DNA of 64,000 nucleotides from Odiellus spinosus (lineage: Eukaryota > Arthropoda > Arachnida > Opiliones > Phalangiidae). The DNA lies in assembly GCA_963920705.1 (NCBI GenBank), contig OY987226.1, forward strand, positions 13,828,501 to 13,892,500, in the 5' to 3' direction. A model generated the notes under the pieces. That model saw only the letters and a program-made list of their open reading frames with translations. It made no database searches and was not told where the DNA came from. Below are positions 47,684 to 60,112 of this stretch, piece after piece; positions within the stretch are counted from its first letter, which is position 1; every line of letters starts with the position of its first letter. The position numbers and the translations under genes were made by a program.

Positions 47684-47702
47684 CTCTCTCTCTCTCTCTC
47701 TC
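47684..47702. repeat. (CT)n microsatellite in the FIS1 leader or promoter
   Basis: An uninterrupted CT run of about 19 nt lies just upstream of the FIS1 ATG. On the FIS1 sense strand it reads as GA repeats, which in animals can serve as GAGA-type promoter elements. That role is inferred. Confidence 0.5.
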
Positions 47703-48481
47703 GTTGTTTACAAAATTACAATCTGGGATCACTAAGCCTTGGCTTAACTGAGGGTGTATTTTTACTTAAATTTTAACCACTTTATTGTTGACTAGCTATC
47801 TATAGTTCTATTCAGTTATTCGTATAACTCGGGCTGATAATTCGCGGTTTGATAACAGTGAAGTAAAATCGAAATTATGTTGAAAGATCTCGAAAATTAA
47901 CGCGACTCAATGAGAATGATTCAGTCAATCGTCATCTCCGTGGTGCAATCCCTGGCGGCTAATAGACAAGACAACAACATGGAGGATTATTGAAATGATT
48001 GTATTTTTTTGTTGGTTAATAAGCGTGGTAGGCGTTTTAGCAGGATATCTGGATAAACCATGTAGTATTTTATGGTGGATAGGCATTTAGTATAATTTCT
48101 TGGTATATAGGCGTAGTAGGGGATTATTTTCTATCATACTATATTAAAGTAGGGTTCGTTTAGTCGGGTTGGACACGCCTATACCTCGAATATTTTTAGT
48201 AATCATTGTGATTTGTGGGCTAAGTTACTTGCATATTTATGGAAAAAATTCACTAGTTAACTAGTCAATTTTATTTTGATAGTCAGTGTAATTTTTTTTA
48301 ATAGGTCAATTTTTTTAATAGTCAAATAGACCTCTGGCACATAGAAAAGGGAATAGGCAACACACAGAATCAGACCTGCAAAGTGGGATGATACATCGCC
48401 GAGTTAATCAACCACAAAACAAATAAACAAAAATAATTTATAAATATTTAATTTTATAATACCAAATGAATCTAATTCATA
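47703..48481. other. Upstream flank of FIS1
   Basis: Presumably includes the FIS1 promoter. No TATA box can be singled out and no other gene is seen. Confidence 0.35.
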
Positions 48482-49018
48482 TCAATTCTTTGATTGCTAT
48501 TATATAAACCACCAATATTGCCACCTTCTTTTGGATACCCGTAATTAGTATCACATTGAGAACCCTGAATGTTAATCAAACTTCTAAATCCTAGTGCCTT
48601 CTTTTAGAATCCCAATTATAACAAGAAGTGCCATTGTAAATTACGCCATATGCCCTATTAGTACATCATTGAGGATTCTTAACCTACCTAGTAGTGCGCA
48701 AAGTGTTAATTAATCCCCCTAATTACAATGCCATTAAATATCACCAGTACATCAAGAAGTGCCTTGTTTAAAAAATCGTCAGTGCGAAAAGTGTAGTAAA
48801 TCAAACCTTTAAAGTCGAATGCCTTCTTTTTGGATCCCCAATTTTAATTTAAACAGTCTTATTGAACTCCCAATTTCTAGTACATTCAATTGGATTATTA
48901 TAATCAATTTTATCAAATCACCAAAATAATCTGATTCATATCAAATATAATCCCATTCTTTGATTGCTATAATATAAACCACCCTATATTGCCACCTTCT
49001 TTTGGATATCCCATAATT
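48482..49018. repeat. Spaced direct repeats (GCCTTCTTTTGGATCCC modules)
   Basis: An ~85-bp block (CATATCAATTCTTTGATTGC, ATATAAACCACC, TTGCCACCTTCTTTTGGATA) occurs at 48477-48545 and again at 48930-49015. Between them the shorter module TGCCTTCTTTT(G/A)GA(T/A)CCC recurs at ~48597 and ~48828. It looks like a decayed higher-order array. Confidence 0.65.
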
Positions 49019-50583
49019 CTTTTGAGAAACAAATTTCATAGTAAAATAGGTAGATTTAAATAACCTGTAACCTAACAAGATATTGTTAACCAAATTGGAG
49101 TTTATTTGAGGTAGATTATTAAAAAACAGTCGAAGATTATTATGAAATTGTGTTGCATGTATACGTTAGTTATCAAAATTTAAAGCGGTTTTGAGGAACT
49201 TGTTAAAAATCGCTTCGGCTTCTGAGTCCTGACAGCGCTTGAAGGTACTTCGTTAGAGGCCATATTTTATAGAAAGATTATAACGATGTACTTGAAATTT
49301 TCAAAGGCGAGCTGCCATCGGAAGAGTTATAATTTAACCCATTAAAGATGAAAGTTAAATTCATCTTTTTGTCTATTTAACCTAACCTGCCACTCTCTTG
49401 AAGCGGATTCCGCTTGGGAAAATTGATAGTTTTTACGTCGTTGGCAGAATTTTTCCAACCGACTAACAAGCTCTTAATGAAGTTTCTTTTTTAGAGGGGG
49501 GATGGCGTAGAGATGGAAACGCTGCTCGGAGTTTCGTTTCTAGGTATATACATCTATAGCTTTCAAGACTGTGGGGGTAAAGCCCCTCCCTTTCTCTTTT
49601 GTTTAGCATTCATATAGTTCGTCAGTCGTTTCTGATTAGGCTTAACGCGACGGGTGGGGTGCCAACCGACCGAGGTCTTCAAAGGAAAAATCTCACTAAC
49701 AAATACAATGATTATTATCATAAGTCTATGTAAAAAACATCTGAGGGAGTTCCCAACTAGCTAGTTTCAATATGCGAATATTATTCGTCAGTCCCGAACC
49801 TTTTGGAATTCCATTCCGAAGATCCTTGTGACGTCACAAATTTTCTCGTTCAATTCGGAATCTCTGAGCAAAAGATTTACCTCGAAACAATATCATTAAA
49901 ATTATGTAAATTTCCATCATAAACTTTCAAACGAATGTTTTCTATCAAACAATTATCATATTATTTGAAATTACTATAATTATTCTGGAGTTTACGCTAT
50001 CTAGACTTCCACTCCTCTCACTCATAGACTGCGTGTTGACTCCTGTTTTATGTCTATTGTTCCCTTTAGAGTAATAATTATAGTAGTTAGTGTTTTTGCT
50101 TCAGCTATGGGGAATTCCTGGTAGTTAATTTATCCAGGTTCTAGCTGTTTGAACGGACGAATCATTTTCACCAAATTTTTAAACATCAGAGGTGGCTGAA
50201 TAGAAACCAATTTTATAATTTGTTTACGACGAACAAACATCGAGTCATTCGTACGCAAAATATTAATCCATTCTTCATTAGTTTTACTAATTCAGTCATT
50301 TTTTTCCGAGCATCTTAAATGTTGCATGAAAGGCGTTGCTTTTATTTTGATAAAATATGCAGAGATCTCGTAGCGAATTCCCTCGCGATATAAGTTTTAT
50401 ATTCCGCTGGTTTAATGAGAGCCTTACCGAACAACTTTTTCTGTTCCACTCGCTGATCTTAGTGTTTTTCTTTCCATTGATCTGTTGTCACTTTTTTAAA
50501 TATTGATAACTTAAAATTAATTAACCAGGATGTTTTGATAATTATATGACCTTCGTATTTCTGGCGTAAATCATTAGAAGCTT
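49019..50583. other. Intergenic, nothing recognised
   Basis: No gene supported. Positions ~49490-49690 are less AT-rich, with a GTAGAGATGG and TAGGTATATACATCTATAG segment that has a weak inverted relative near 44590. Confidence 0.35.
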
Positions 50584-52455
50584 ATCCTAAATTACAAAAA
50601 TCATTTAGTCCCAAATTTCCAAAATTATTTAGTCCCAAATTTCCAAAATTATTTAGTCTCAAATTTCCAAAATTATTTAGTCTCAAATTTCCAAAATTAT
50701 TTAGTCCCAAATTTCCAAAATTATTTAGTCCCAAATTTCCAAAATTATTTAGTCCCAAATTTCCAAAATTTAGTCCCAAATTTCCAAAATTATTTAGTCC
50801 CAAATTTCCAAAATTATTTAGTCCCAAATTTCCAAAATTATTTAGTCCCGAATTTCCAAAATTATTTAGTCCCTAATTTCCAAAATTATTTAGTCCCGAA
50901 TTTCCAAAATTATTTAGTCCCGAATTTCCAAAATTATTTAGTCCCGAATTTCCAAAATTATTTAGTCCCGAATTTCCAAAATTATTTAGTCCCGAATTTC
51001 CAAAATTATTTAGTCCCTAATTTCCAAAATTATTTAGTCCCCAATTTCCAAAATTATTTAGTCCCGAATTTCCAAAATTATTTAGTCCCGAATTTCCAAA
51101 ATTATTTAGTCCCGAATTTCCAAAATTATTTAGTCCCGAATTTCCAAAATTATTTAGTTCCGAATTTCCAAAATTATTTAGTTCCGAATTTCCAAAATTA
51201 TTTAGTTCCGAATTTCCAAAATTATTTAGTTCCGAATTTCCAAAATTATTTAGTCCCGAATTTCCAAAATTATTTAGTCCCGAATTTCCAAAATTATTTA
51301 GTCCCGAATTTCCAAAATTATTTAGTCCCGAATTTCCAAAATTATTTAGTCCCGAATTTCCAAAATTATTTAGTCCCGAATTTCCAAAATTATTTAGTCC
51401 CGAATTTCCAAAATTATTTAGTCCCGAATTTCCAAAATTATTTAGTCCCGAATTTCCAAAATTATTTAGTCCCGAATTTCCAAAATTATTTAGTCCCGAA
51501 TTTCCAAAATTATTTAGTCCCGAATTTTCAAAATTATTTAGTCCCGAATTTCCAAAATTATTTAGTCCCGAATTTCCAAAATTATTTAGTCCCGAATTTC
51601 CAAAATTATTTAGTCCCGAATTTCCAAAATTATTTAGTCCCGAATTTCCAAAATTATTTAGTCCCGAATTTCCAAAATTATTTAGTCCCGAATTTCCAAA
51701 ATTATTTAGTCCCGAATTTCCAAAATTATTTAGTCCCGAATTTCCAAAACTATTTAGTCCCGAATTTCAACAAACTATTTAGTCCCGAATTTCAACAAAC
51801 TATTTAGTCCCGAATTTCAACAAACTATTTAGTCCCGAATTTCAACAAACTATTTAGTCCCGAATTTCAAAAAACTATTTAGTCCCGAATTTCAAAAAAA
51901 CTATTTGGTCCTAAATTTCCAAAAACTATTTGGTCCTAAATTCCAAAAAACTAGTTAATCCCAAATTTCAAAAACTATTTAGTCTCAAATTCCAAAAACT
52001 ATTTAGTCTCAAATTCCAAAAACTATTTAGTCTCAAATTCCAAAAACTATTTAGTCTCAAATTCCAAAAACTATTTAGTCTCAAATTCCAAAAACTATTT
52101 AGTCTCAAATTCCAAAAACTATTTAGTCTCAAATTCCAAAAACTATTTAGTCTCAAATTCCAAAAACTATTTAGTCTCAAATTCCAAAAACTATTTAGTC
52201 TCAAATTCCAAAAACTATTTAGTCTCAAATTCCAAAAACTATTTAGTCTCAAATTCCAAAAACTATTTAGTCTCAAATTCCAAAAACTATTTAGTCTCAA
52301 ATTCCAAAAACTATTTAGTCTCAAATTCCAAAAACTATTTAGTCTCAAATTCCAAAAACTATTTAGTCTCAAATTCCAAAAACTATTTAGTCTCAAATTC
52401 CAAAAACTATTTAGTCTCAAATTCCAAAAACTATTTAGTCTCAAATTCTAAAAAC
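50584..52455. repeat. 24-bp minisatellite with four homogenised blocks
   Basis: About 75 units. Block A (to ~50870) reads TTTAGTCCCAAATTTCC; block B (to ~51760) reads TTTAGTCCCGAATTTCC. Block C (to ~51900) has a 25-bp unit with TTTCAACAAACTATTTAG, and block D (51960-52450) reads TTTAGTCTCAAATTCC in almost perfect copies. Four adjacent units near 51150-51240 share a GTTCCG variant. Because 24 is divisible by three, both strands stay open (LKFQKLFS and RLNSFWNL repeats). These are not genes. Confidence 0.97.
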
Positions 52456-53094
52456 TATATTCAAATTGATATTTTCGTTATATCATTATCCCTTTAAAAA
52501 GTAAATCTCATTTTATAGCTGCCCTTATACTCTTGTTCAAGGAACATTGGCGCCTACTACTTTGGTATCAATCCACCTTAGCCTTTTCCATTACACCAAC
52601 ATCTCTTGAACAGAAGTATGGCGGTATACTGTATCCGAATCAATATTTATTTAAGATCGTGATTTTGTTTTTTTAACACTATCCCTTTAACCATCAGTCT
52701 ATATCTTTGACTTTTGCGCTAGAAAGGGTTGTTACCCTTTACTTTTCCGGTAACTTCCAACGGTGTAAGTTGAAAGACTTTTGAGGGAGGATGTGTTAGG
52801 TTGTGGGGGCTAAAACTCTAATCAAGGCGGCGAAAACGGAATTTGAAATGAAGGAAAAAGTGGGTGTGGAGGGGTTGAATAGAAAGTCCGTTGATTTTAA
52901 GTCTTCAAAGTTTCCGACTTTATAGAATCTAGACCCCTGCCGTTGACTTTAATTCCAAAGTTTCGAAGAGAAAAAATCTTTTAATGTTGGTCCTTGGTAC
53001 ATTTCATCGGAGATTTTATCCCACATACATCGAATTCATTTTATTCGAAGTACTATTCACTGGAGTCTTGGTTTACTTTGATTTTATGATAGGC
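52456..53094. other. Intergenic, short TTAA-type ends only
   Basis: ATCCCTTTAA at ~52489 and at ~52681 resemble right ends of TTAAAGGG elements but have no clear partners. No gene is seen. Confidence 0.35.
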
Positions 53095-53598
53095 TTAAAG
53101 GGATAATAGGCTCTAGAACAACTTTTTTCTTATTGATTTTTGGATTGTAAAATTTTGCGTAAAACCTTATACAAGTCGTAATGATCAAAGTTGCAAAATA
53201 AGGCTCGTAGGAATTTGATTGAAAATACCAGAATTTCTGATGCCAATGACGGCGCGTGAATGTTTTACCACGAAAAACATTTCTAATTTTTAAGATCCAG
53301 AACAATTAAAAAAAATCACTTCATTTTCCCCTTCACGGAGTGGAATTCCTTCGAATGGGTTTAGGCTTAGCGAGTTCAGTTCCCTAATAGTTTAGTAATG
53401 TGAATTACCAGCGGAACTTTTGATTTGGTGTTTTAAGATGTTTTAGGTATATTTCAAAGTACTAAATCGTTTAAAATATTTTTTATCAGTCTAGTATATC
53501 CCAAATGTAAATAACCTTTAAATTTATAGTTAACTCTGTAAAGCTTTGTAACATCATTTTATATATTGTAATTTTAGAACATTTCATGTGCCCTTTAA
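53095..53598. mobile_element. TTAA MITE family 6, copy 2
   Basis: A 504-bp segment starting TTAAAGGGATAATAGG and ending GTGCCCTTTAA. It shares TGATGCCAATGA and a TCAAAGTTGCAAAATAAGGC segment with 6594-7020. The inverted match is only about 8 bp, so the right border is less certain. Confidence 0.55.
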
Positions 53599-53711
53599 AG
53601 CTCGGATAGATAGAATTTAATAACCGTCTTTTTTGAAAAAAAAGAGGAAATGATCCTTAAACATGTGCAAGTTAATTCCCAAGAATTAAGAGAAAATCTG
53701 GAAACCATTTT

Positions 53712-54137
53712 TTAAAGCGCGGATTCAACCTAACAAGTGATTTTTTATCGATTCCTTATTGTTAAATAGGCCTAATCCACTAGTGAACAAATATTAAACT
53801 AGAAATAAATTTAAAACTTACCCGGAAAATAGGCTTAGCGGGATTCATGGAGATCCTGATTTCCTCGCGTATAAGGTCTAACAACCAATCAAACGCGATT
53901 GTAAGTCTCGAGGAGATCTCGCGTGAACGACGGGCATTTGCCCATTGGTCGATAGACCTTAAACGGAGGCAATTTAGGATCTCCGTAAATCCCGCTAAGC
54001 CTATTTTCCGGATAAGTTTTAAATTAATTTCTAGTTTAATATTTGTTTTGTAAACTTTTTATTGGTGCATTAGGCCTATTTAAACGATAAGGAATCGATA
54101 AAAAATCATTATTTATTAGGTTGCGTTCTCCCTTTAA
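53712..54137. mobile_element. TTAA foldback MITE family 3, copy 3
   Basis: A 426-bp palindromic element starting TTAAAGCGCGGATTCAACC and ending GGTTGCGTTCTCCCTTTAA. Arms carry ACTTACCCGGAAAATAGG and CCTATTTTCCGGATAAG. The open frame inside is a hairpin arm. Confidence 0.8.
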
Positions 54138-54470
54138 AGAAAGGTAACGAGCGCGCGTTTAAATTCTCGAAAAATACCTGATTTTACCCTTCCCCGTTGA
54201 ACTAGTCTGCCATAGCGTTAGAGGGAAGGGAAAGTTAAAATTCCGAGCGAAAGTGGAAAAGAATTGACAAGCTGCAAGCATTGTTTAGTCCAGAGCCTTT
54301 GAATAGTTCTTAATAGCTAAAATTATTAAGAAATAGTTTGTAGCTACGTTGATCAGCTAGAATAACATTTTATAATATTAAGTTAGCCTTAATTTGACAT
54401 AGAAAAGCCACTGAACTTGAAATTTAGTCTGTCTGGTCATAGAAAAGTCTTAGAAATCGATGCCTTTTGT

Positions 54471-54766
54471 AGCCGCGTTCACACTAGGCCTTAGAATCGA
54501 TTTAAACCGTTTCAAAACGTTCCGCTGGAGTCGTCTGAACAAGAAACCGTCTTTTATCGAATCGATTCGATTCCATTCCTCTAAACTTCTTCGGGAACCA
54601 GTTTTATAACGATTCGGTTTCAACAACCGATAGATGAAGCTACAATAAATTGATTTATAAAGATAATGCGTGAACGCATGACTCTTAAAACGATTCCTGG
54701 CGATTTGAATATCAGTTTAATTTTACCTTTTCAAATCGATTAATAAATGCTAGTGTGTCGGTAGCT
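54471..54766. mobile_element. MITE family 4, copy 3, inverted
   Basis: Starts AGCCGCGTTCACACTAGGCC and ends TAGTGTGTCGGTAGCT. The body is the reverse of 3625-3920 and preserves the CGATTT/AAATCG-rich interior. Confidence 0.75.
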
Positions 54767-55201
54767 TATGATAACTAAACTTTGTCTTGCATTGTCAAAA
54801 TATTTTGATATATTCGGCCTACTAGTTAAATGTTATATTTATCAATTTGCATATCATTAATCTAGGATAAAAATATACATAGAATGAATTAGATCATACC
54901 TGTAAGGCTTCATTAATATAGGGAGGGAAGTTTGCTGTTCCCTTTGTTTGAATTTAGTATTAGAGCGCGTTACGAAACTTAACTAGTTTATACAATAGGA
55001 GCGTAGGGTTTTCACTGTCCTCTGCGACCCCCGACTCTCCTTATATTCTCTCGAAACGGAATTAGTCCTTCGCAGAGTTTTCTCATCCATTATTCATCTT
55101 GTAGGAAAACGTATATATATAGTCGCTCAAAGCTAAATTCCTACGCGTAACCCTCCTATAACTTAATCCATGCCAGCTCATTTTAATATCATAAAACATT
55201 T

Positions 55202-55237
<36 letters not shown>

Positions 55238-55475
55238 CTCGAATATTCACACTTCCAACTTAGGAAGGGGTATAAATTGGCGTTGAAAAACCGGTTTTTA
55301 TATGGAAATTTAACTTCTTTTAGTATTGTAACCCAATCCTTAGGTATTTATTTTCGAGTTTTAAATATGAACAGGTACATGATAATTTAGAAATTTATTA
55401 ATTTAGAAAGATTTCGTAATTTACGTTATATTTTGTATAGCGTATACCTATTAGTCTATTACACATAATATGGAC
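54767..55475. other. Intergenic with a 33-nt poly(T) tract
   Basis: No gene supported. An uninterrupted T-run at 55205-55237 is the main feature; it could be the tail of an old retrotransposed copy on the minus strand, but no such copy is recognised beside it. Confidence 0.5.
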
Positions 55476-55499
55476 ACTTACCTGCATAGGGAGATTCGA
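55476..55499 (+). other. U1 snRNA-like 5' fragment
   Basis: ACTTACCTGCATAGGGAGAT resembles the conserved 5' end of U1 snRNA (donor-pairing ACTTACCTG, then a CATAGGG-like stem start). The rest of U1 is not present downstream, so at best this is a truncated pseudogene; chance is possible. Confidence 0.25.
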
Positions 55500-55548
55500 T
55501 TTAGATAATATAGTACGCTAGCGTTTGATGGCCAAGATCGTGAGCGTC

Positions 55549-55690
55549 AAACGTTAGGGCATTACAAACGCTGTTGAAGGCTGAAATAATTTGATTGGCC
55601 GAAATTTATATTTATTTTTATTCAAACTTTACTAAACTTTATAAATTAATTTGAACCCCCAAAAGGTGTCTAAAAATTGTTTGAAAATTA
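55549..55690. repeat. Half copy of the GACACGTTTTTGG foldback family
   Basis: Has GCTGTTGAAGGCTGAAATAA, a TTATTCAAACTTTACTAAAC arm and AAAAGGTGTCTAAAAA at its end, matching the right half of 30589-30885. Confidence 0.6.
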
Positions 55691-56183
55691 CATATGTATT
55701 CAACTTAATACATTGTTATTAACGCCCCATTTACAGGATATACTATAAAATGAAAATAAGTGAAACTCGATAAACGATATTCTATAGAATCATTCTATTT
55801 AAAATAGGTCAAATTCATTCGCAAAAAAAATACTAATATTAAATAAATTGGTTTAGAGCCTACGCGCGGCGCGCTGAAAAATCATTTAGTCTCCTTGCAT
55901 AACATTATCATTTTTAGTTCGAACTTGATTGAAAAAAGAAATTATCAATCCTCAAGAACCTTTTTTTAACCCAAACCACCTCTTTTTAAGACAATTTATC
56001 GATCACTTAGAACTTTCGCGAACAATGTATGAGTGTGTGCCACCCCGTATCTGCCAAAAAAAAAATTCCAATTTCAATCCCGTATCGAAGGAACTCTTGC
56101 GTTATGATATCTCTCCCGCCCCAAGAATCACTTCCGAGTTTTCAACACGTTCCAAACTAATAGACAGATTTAAAAATCCTATC

Positions 56184-56500
56184 TTAAAGTGAGGCTGTCA
56201 CGGATTTGTCATAAACTCCAAATGGAAATAGAGTAGCATTTTTGTTAAGATCGTTGAAAAGCGATTCAGTATAATATATTTACATATGTAATAGAAAAAC
56301 GTTACCTCAACAAAAAATTGTATATTTTCTAATCACCATGTTCGGAAATTTTTAAATTAAAAATTCCCCTCACTACTACCTCATCACTATGGTCGCCTGG
56401 CTTTGTAGAGCCTACAGTTGATTCTCGCTAGTTCTGACACGTGATAAGGTCGCTTTCGCGCGTTCTTTTTCGTTAAAATCCTTAATCCTTAATCGAATAC
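56184..56500. mobile_element. TTAA MITE family 1, right-truncated copy
   Basis: Starts TTAAAGTGAGGCTGTCACGG and includes the core (CTCATCACTATGGTCGCC, then TTTCGCGCGTTCTTTTTCG). It fades into TCCTTAATC repeats near 56500 without a right end. Confidence 0.7.
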
Positions 56501-58497
56501 TTAATCCTTAATCGATAAAAAATAAGAATAGACGTAACTGTTCTTTATTATCATTTTAAAATGATATGGGGATTGAAATAATGGTATTACTCCCCATTTT
56601 GCAAACTGTACTTGAACTTGCTTAACTCGGTGTTAGAATAGTATATTTTAGTGCATTAAGAAATACTCCCATACTTGGAAATATTTCCGAAACCGCCCTT
56701 AGAAAGTTATTTCTCAATTCAAACGTCGTAGCTAGGATAGCGGCTCTGGGGGTACACTAAGCGCATATATAATTCTATCTATGAAAGATGGTAGCGTACA
56801 ATTCGCTAGACGGAAACCCAGTGAATTGGTGGTGGTGGTTTCCCTGAGTATTGAGGGGTATCCTCGGTGAGTGCGGAGTAAGGGTAGGGTAGGATGGGAC
56901 ACGGAATCAGTCCTTTTTTCCCCGCTATTATTCTCCAGGGGTATTCGGCGTGAAACTTATTGTAGCATTTTCGCCCTCTTAAATTAGATTTCCCTGGCTT
57001 CTTTCTTTTTGCACTAGCGAGCTATATCCGAGAAATTTTAAACCCTTAGAAAATCATCAGGGTTTTCGGGATTATTTGAAACTCCGTTGGAGTAGCTTAG
57101 GGAGACCCCAATCTACGTATTGTAATACGACCCTTCGAGTGGCTGGTATTGTCATTGTCATATAATGGCTCCAACGTGGGGTTTTGATTCGTAGAATATT
57201 GATTGAGTTAATAGGATGTCTTTAGGTGACCCCAGGTGAGCAAGACCGTTTAGTACTCAGTAGGGAAAGTCAACAATACAATACAATACAATAACATAAA
57301 CTACCTAATTTTAAAAAGCATTAACTTCTCATATTATAACTTCTGCGTGTACACACAGCATCTTAGATTCTTAGCTTCTATAACCGAAACATTTAGTCTT
57401 ACCGACCTTGTTGAATGCTTGAGATATTTTTTCTTTCCTTGGGCTGTCGTGCAAAAAATGTATATATTTTTGTTGAAGTAATGGTGAAAAGCTTAGGCGG
57501 ATGGTTACTTAAATGTTAATGCACGTAGGAGATAAAGTAGTTATTGCTAACTTCCCTTGACCACTTGTAAATAGAGAGAGAGAAAAAAAATAAGAATTTG
57601 AGAGGAAAAGAGAGAAAAAAGTCACATTGGTACAAATGACGAGCGTTTTCCGGTTACTCAGACTTTTCTTTCTCGCTCTCAGTTTTTGGTACGTGACTCG
57701 CTCTTGGGCTTCTATTCTGGCCCCTTTTACTCTACCCGTAGGGTAGTAGACAAAATGAATTTTCGGTCGTCACCGCTATGTTTGGCCCAATCTTTACGCC
57801 ACAGTTATCCCCATATTTTCTACTTTTATTTATTTCTTGTTGAGCTGCCAATAAAATTGTTTACTACCAATTTCGATGGCTATAGGGAGACTGATATAGA
57901 GAGAGGGAGAGAGTCAGACTTGGTGGAATGTGAAGGAAACCTCAATAATTTCGTATATGAAACAACAGGGTTCATACAAAGCTGGAATATCAATTAATTT
58001 TAATGTTGACAAAAAAAGTCTTAAATATTTGACATAAATCAGGGAAGTTTATGGAAGTAAGAGTATTATTCACAAATTTCAATGACACTATATTGGTAAG
58101 AGTTCATTCACCTGAATTCGTATATTGAGTACCTGGAAATATCAGTGAAAATTCAATGAAAATATCGAGAAAAATCAGGGATATCAGTTTTCCAAATGTT
58201 GTATGAACACTGAACAAAGCCCAAGTTTATATCCCCATATTTGTACAACTACTACTTCTATTTTGGCTTAAGATGGGGTTAACCATGGATTGGCTCTATA
58301 TCATAAACAAAACTAAACAGCCTAAAACTGGGTATTCAGCGTTCGGTGTCTGACTATTGGCCTCAAAGAGAATGAGCTTATGTCTTTAAATTGAAACGTC
58401 AAATTGCTAAAACGTCACAGGTATCCAGCCCATCAGAGTGTACCGGATCCGGGCACTTTGACCAGCACTTATTACAGATTACCCCAGCCTTCTAGTC
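56501..58497. other. Intergenic, no gene supported
   Basis: Positions ~56700-57260 are less AT-rich, but I recognise no protein or RNA in them. A CAATA pentamer run is at ~57275. Near 58130-58200 TACCTGGAAATATCAG and AAATCAGGGATATCAG recall the leader of the 30-bp minisatellite family. The open frame ~57686-57997 includes a GAGAGA run and no known motif. Confidence 0.35.
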
Positions 58498-58615
58498 CGT
58501 ACACCGATTGCGCGATTAGGTAACTGCATGATTACAGCCTTTGTTAATGTTAAATGTATACTTAGATACGTAATCACGTTAGTACATTCAAAGTTACATG
58601 CTTGTACACCGATTA
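58498..58615. repeat. Dispersed repeat (GTACACCGATTA type), copy 3
   Basis: Opens with GTACACCGATTGCGCGATTA, continues GATTACAGCCTTTGTTAATG and closes CTTGTACACCGATTACG. Terminal direct repeats of TGTACACCGATTRCG frame the unit. Confidence 0.55.
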
Positions 58616-59130
58616 CGTTGAAAGCAGACGTGTCAAGGGCAGTCATATTTAAATGAGTCTTACTGAAATTCTCCTCGTCGTCCGAGAACCACTTCTCAGT
58701 TCCAAATCACCCAATTTTCTTTCGTCTGGCTCTCCTTTTATATCCTTCCTCTGTGATAGGACTTACTTTTTTTTACGATTTGTTGTACCGTCTATTGGAC
58801 CAGACGATTTCGAAGCCACGTAGGCCTATTCTTCTTCTTGGACCATCCTCTAACTTATAGAAGCTAGATAAACCAGCTAGAAAGATAAAGTGTATTATGC
58901 CATAGCTTAATTGAATTGCCAGACGTTTTCCTTTTGTAATCTGTTCTTAATTAAAAAGCTTTCAAAATTATTTTTAGCGGGGCAGCTAAACTACTTTTTT
59001 GAATGCTAGGCCTTTGCAAAATCATATTTTTTTAGACTTTTTTATAGTCTGGCTAAATTGCAATTGTTAGGATTAAATGATATTTTTTTGATATCTAATC
59101 TTTAAAACCTTTAAAACACGGAGTGAAAAG

Positions 59131-60112
59131 AGCTCCGGTCACACTAAACTTTCTTAATCGGTTTGAAACGTTAAAGGGAAAGGCAACCCAACTTTAAAAG
59201 TACTTCCATTGGAAAGAGCATGCTTAAAAACCTACAAATCAAAACACATTATAGTGATTTAAGTCTAGGTTAATTTATAAATATCATTTTAAAACCGAAA
59301 TTTACGTTCCTAGAAGAACGCCATATTTGCTTCCCGGCATTTCGAGTTTTAAAAATAAGGATCCGCTTCAATGATTGGCCTTTAAGTCACCCAATAAAGA
59401 TTCGCTAAACGAAGGCCATTCGAGTCGGCTGCAGTCGGATCGTCTGTTCGTAACTTCGTAAGAAGACCCGTAATTTTGTGATTGTGATTTCTAACTTTCT
59501 ACGAAAACATGCCTAATTGCGTAATTAATGAATGCAGTTTAGTTCTTACCTTCTAATTCTTCAAATCAACTTAAGACTCGGTTAATACCTAGTACTGACT
59601 ACTACTAGCTCAGCTGGCCGACCGACCTTCGGGTTAGTGTTCGCGCTAATTCGGAAGTAGCCTATGTTTCGGCCCGGCATATACCCACATCTATTTTCAG
59701 CTAGAGTCAAGTGACTTTAGGTGAGAAATAAACCAATCGGCGAAGCCGATCCTCAGCAGGCATCGAAAGGGTATGAAAAAACTAAAATGGCGTTCACTAG
59801 AGATCACTTTTTGCTTATAATAAACGCAAATATCTTAATATCTACTAACTATTAAATTGTTTGCGATATGATATTAGTCGTTTTAATATACGCTCTATAA
59901 TTTAAGACACACTTTTTTTTATCCCGGTCTGTACCTTTAAATGAAACCTGATATTCAATTCGGCAGGAATCGTTTGAAGCGTCACGCGTTCACAGATTAT
60001 TTCTATAAATAGATTTAGTGTAGCTTCATCTATCGGTTGGTGAAACCGAATCAGTATGAAACTGGTTCGCGAATCAGTTTCAAGAAATCGAATCAAATCG
60101 ATCAATATCGAT
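59131..60112. mobile_element. MITE family 4, copy 4, split by a family 2 element
   Basis: The left piece is AGCTCCGGTCACACTAAACT up to TTTGAAACG. The right piece resumes at 59941 with ATGAAACCTGATATTCAATT and carries on to the GGTTCGCGAATCAGTTTC core. The right terminus is lost. The interruption is the element at 59171-59940. Confidence 0.75.
59171..59940. mobile_element. TTAA MITE family 2, short copy (770 bp)
   Basis: Starts TTAAAGGGAAAGGCAACCC and ends CGGTCTGTACCTTTAA, with TTAA at both borders. Nearly identical to 33718-34527, with a net ~40-bp loss after GTTAGTGTTCGCGC. No transposase is coded. Confidence 0.88.

Noticed and set aside
50584..52455. CRISPR array or repetitive-protein gene
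   Set aside because: Units are head-to-tail with no unique spacers, and the genome is eukaryotic. Frames stay open on both strands only because the period is 24.
54896..54960. Minus-strand mini-exon ending in a donor (TTACAG|GTATGA)
   Set aside because: About 18 open codons look protein-like, but there is no partner exon, no homology and only a weak acceptor.
57686..57997. 103-codon open frame
   Set aside because: It includes a GA-rich run, has no recognisable motif and no supporting splice or start context.
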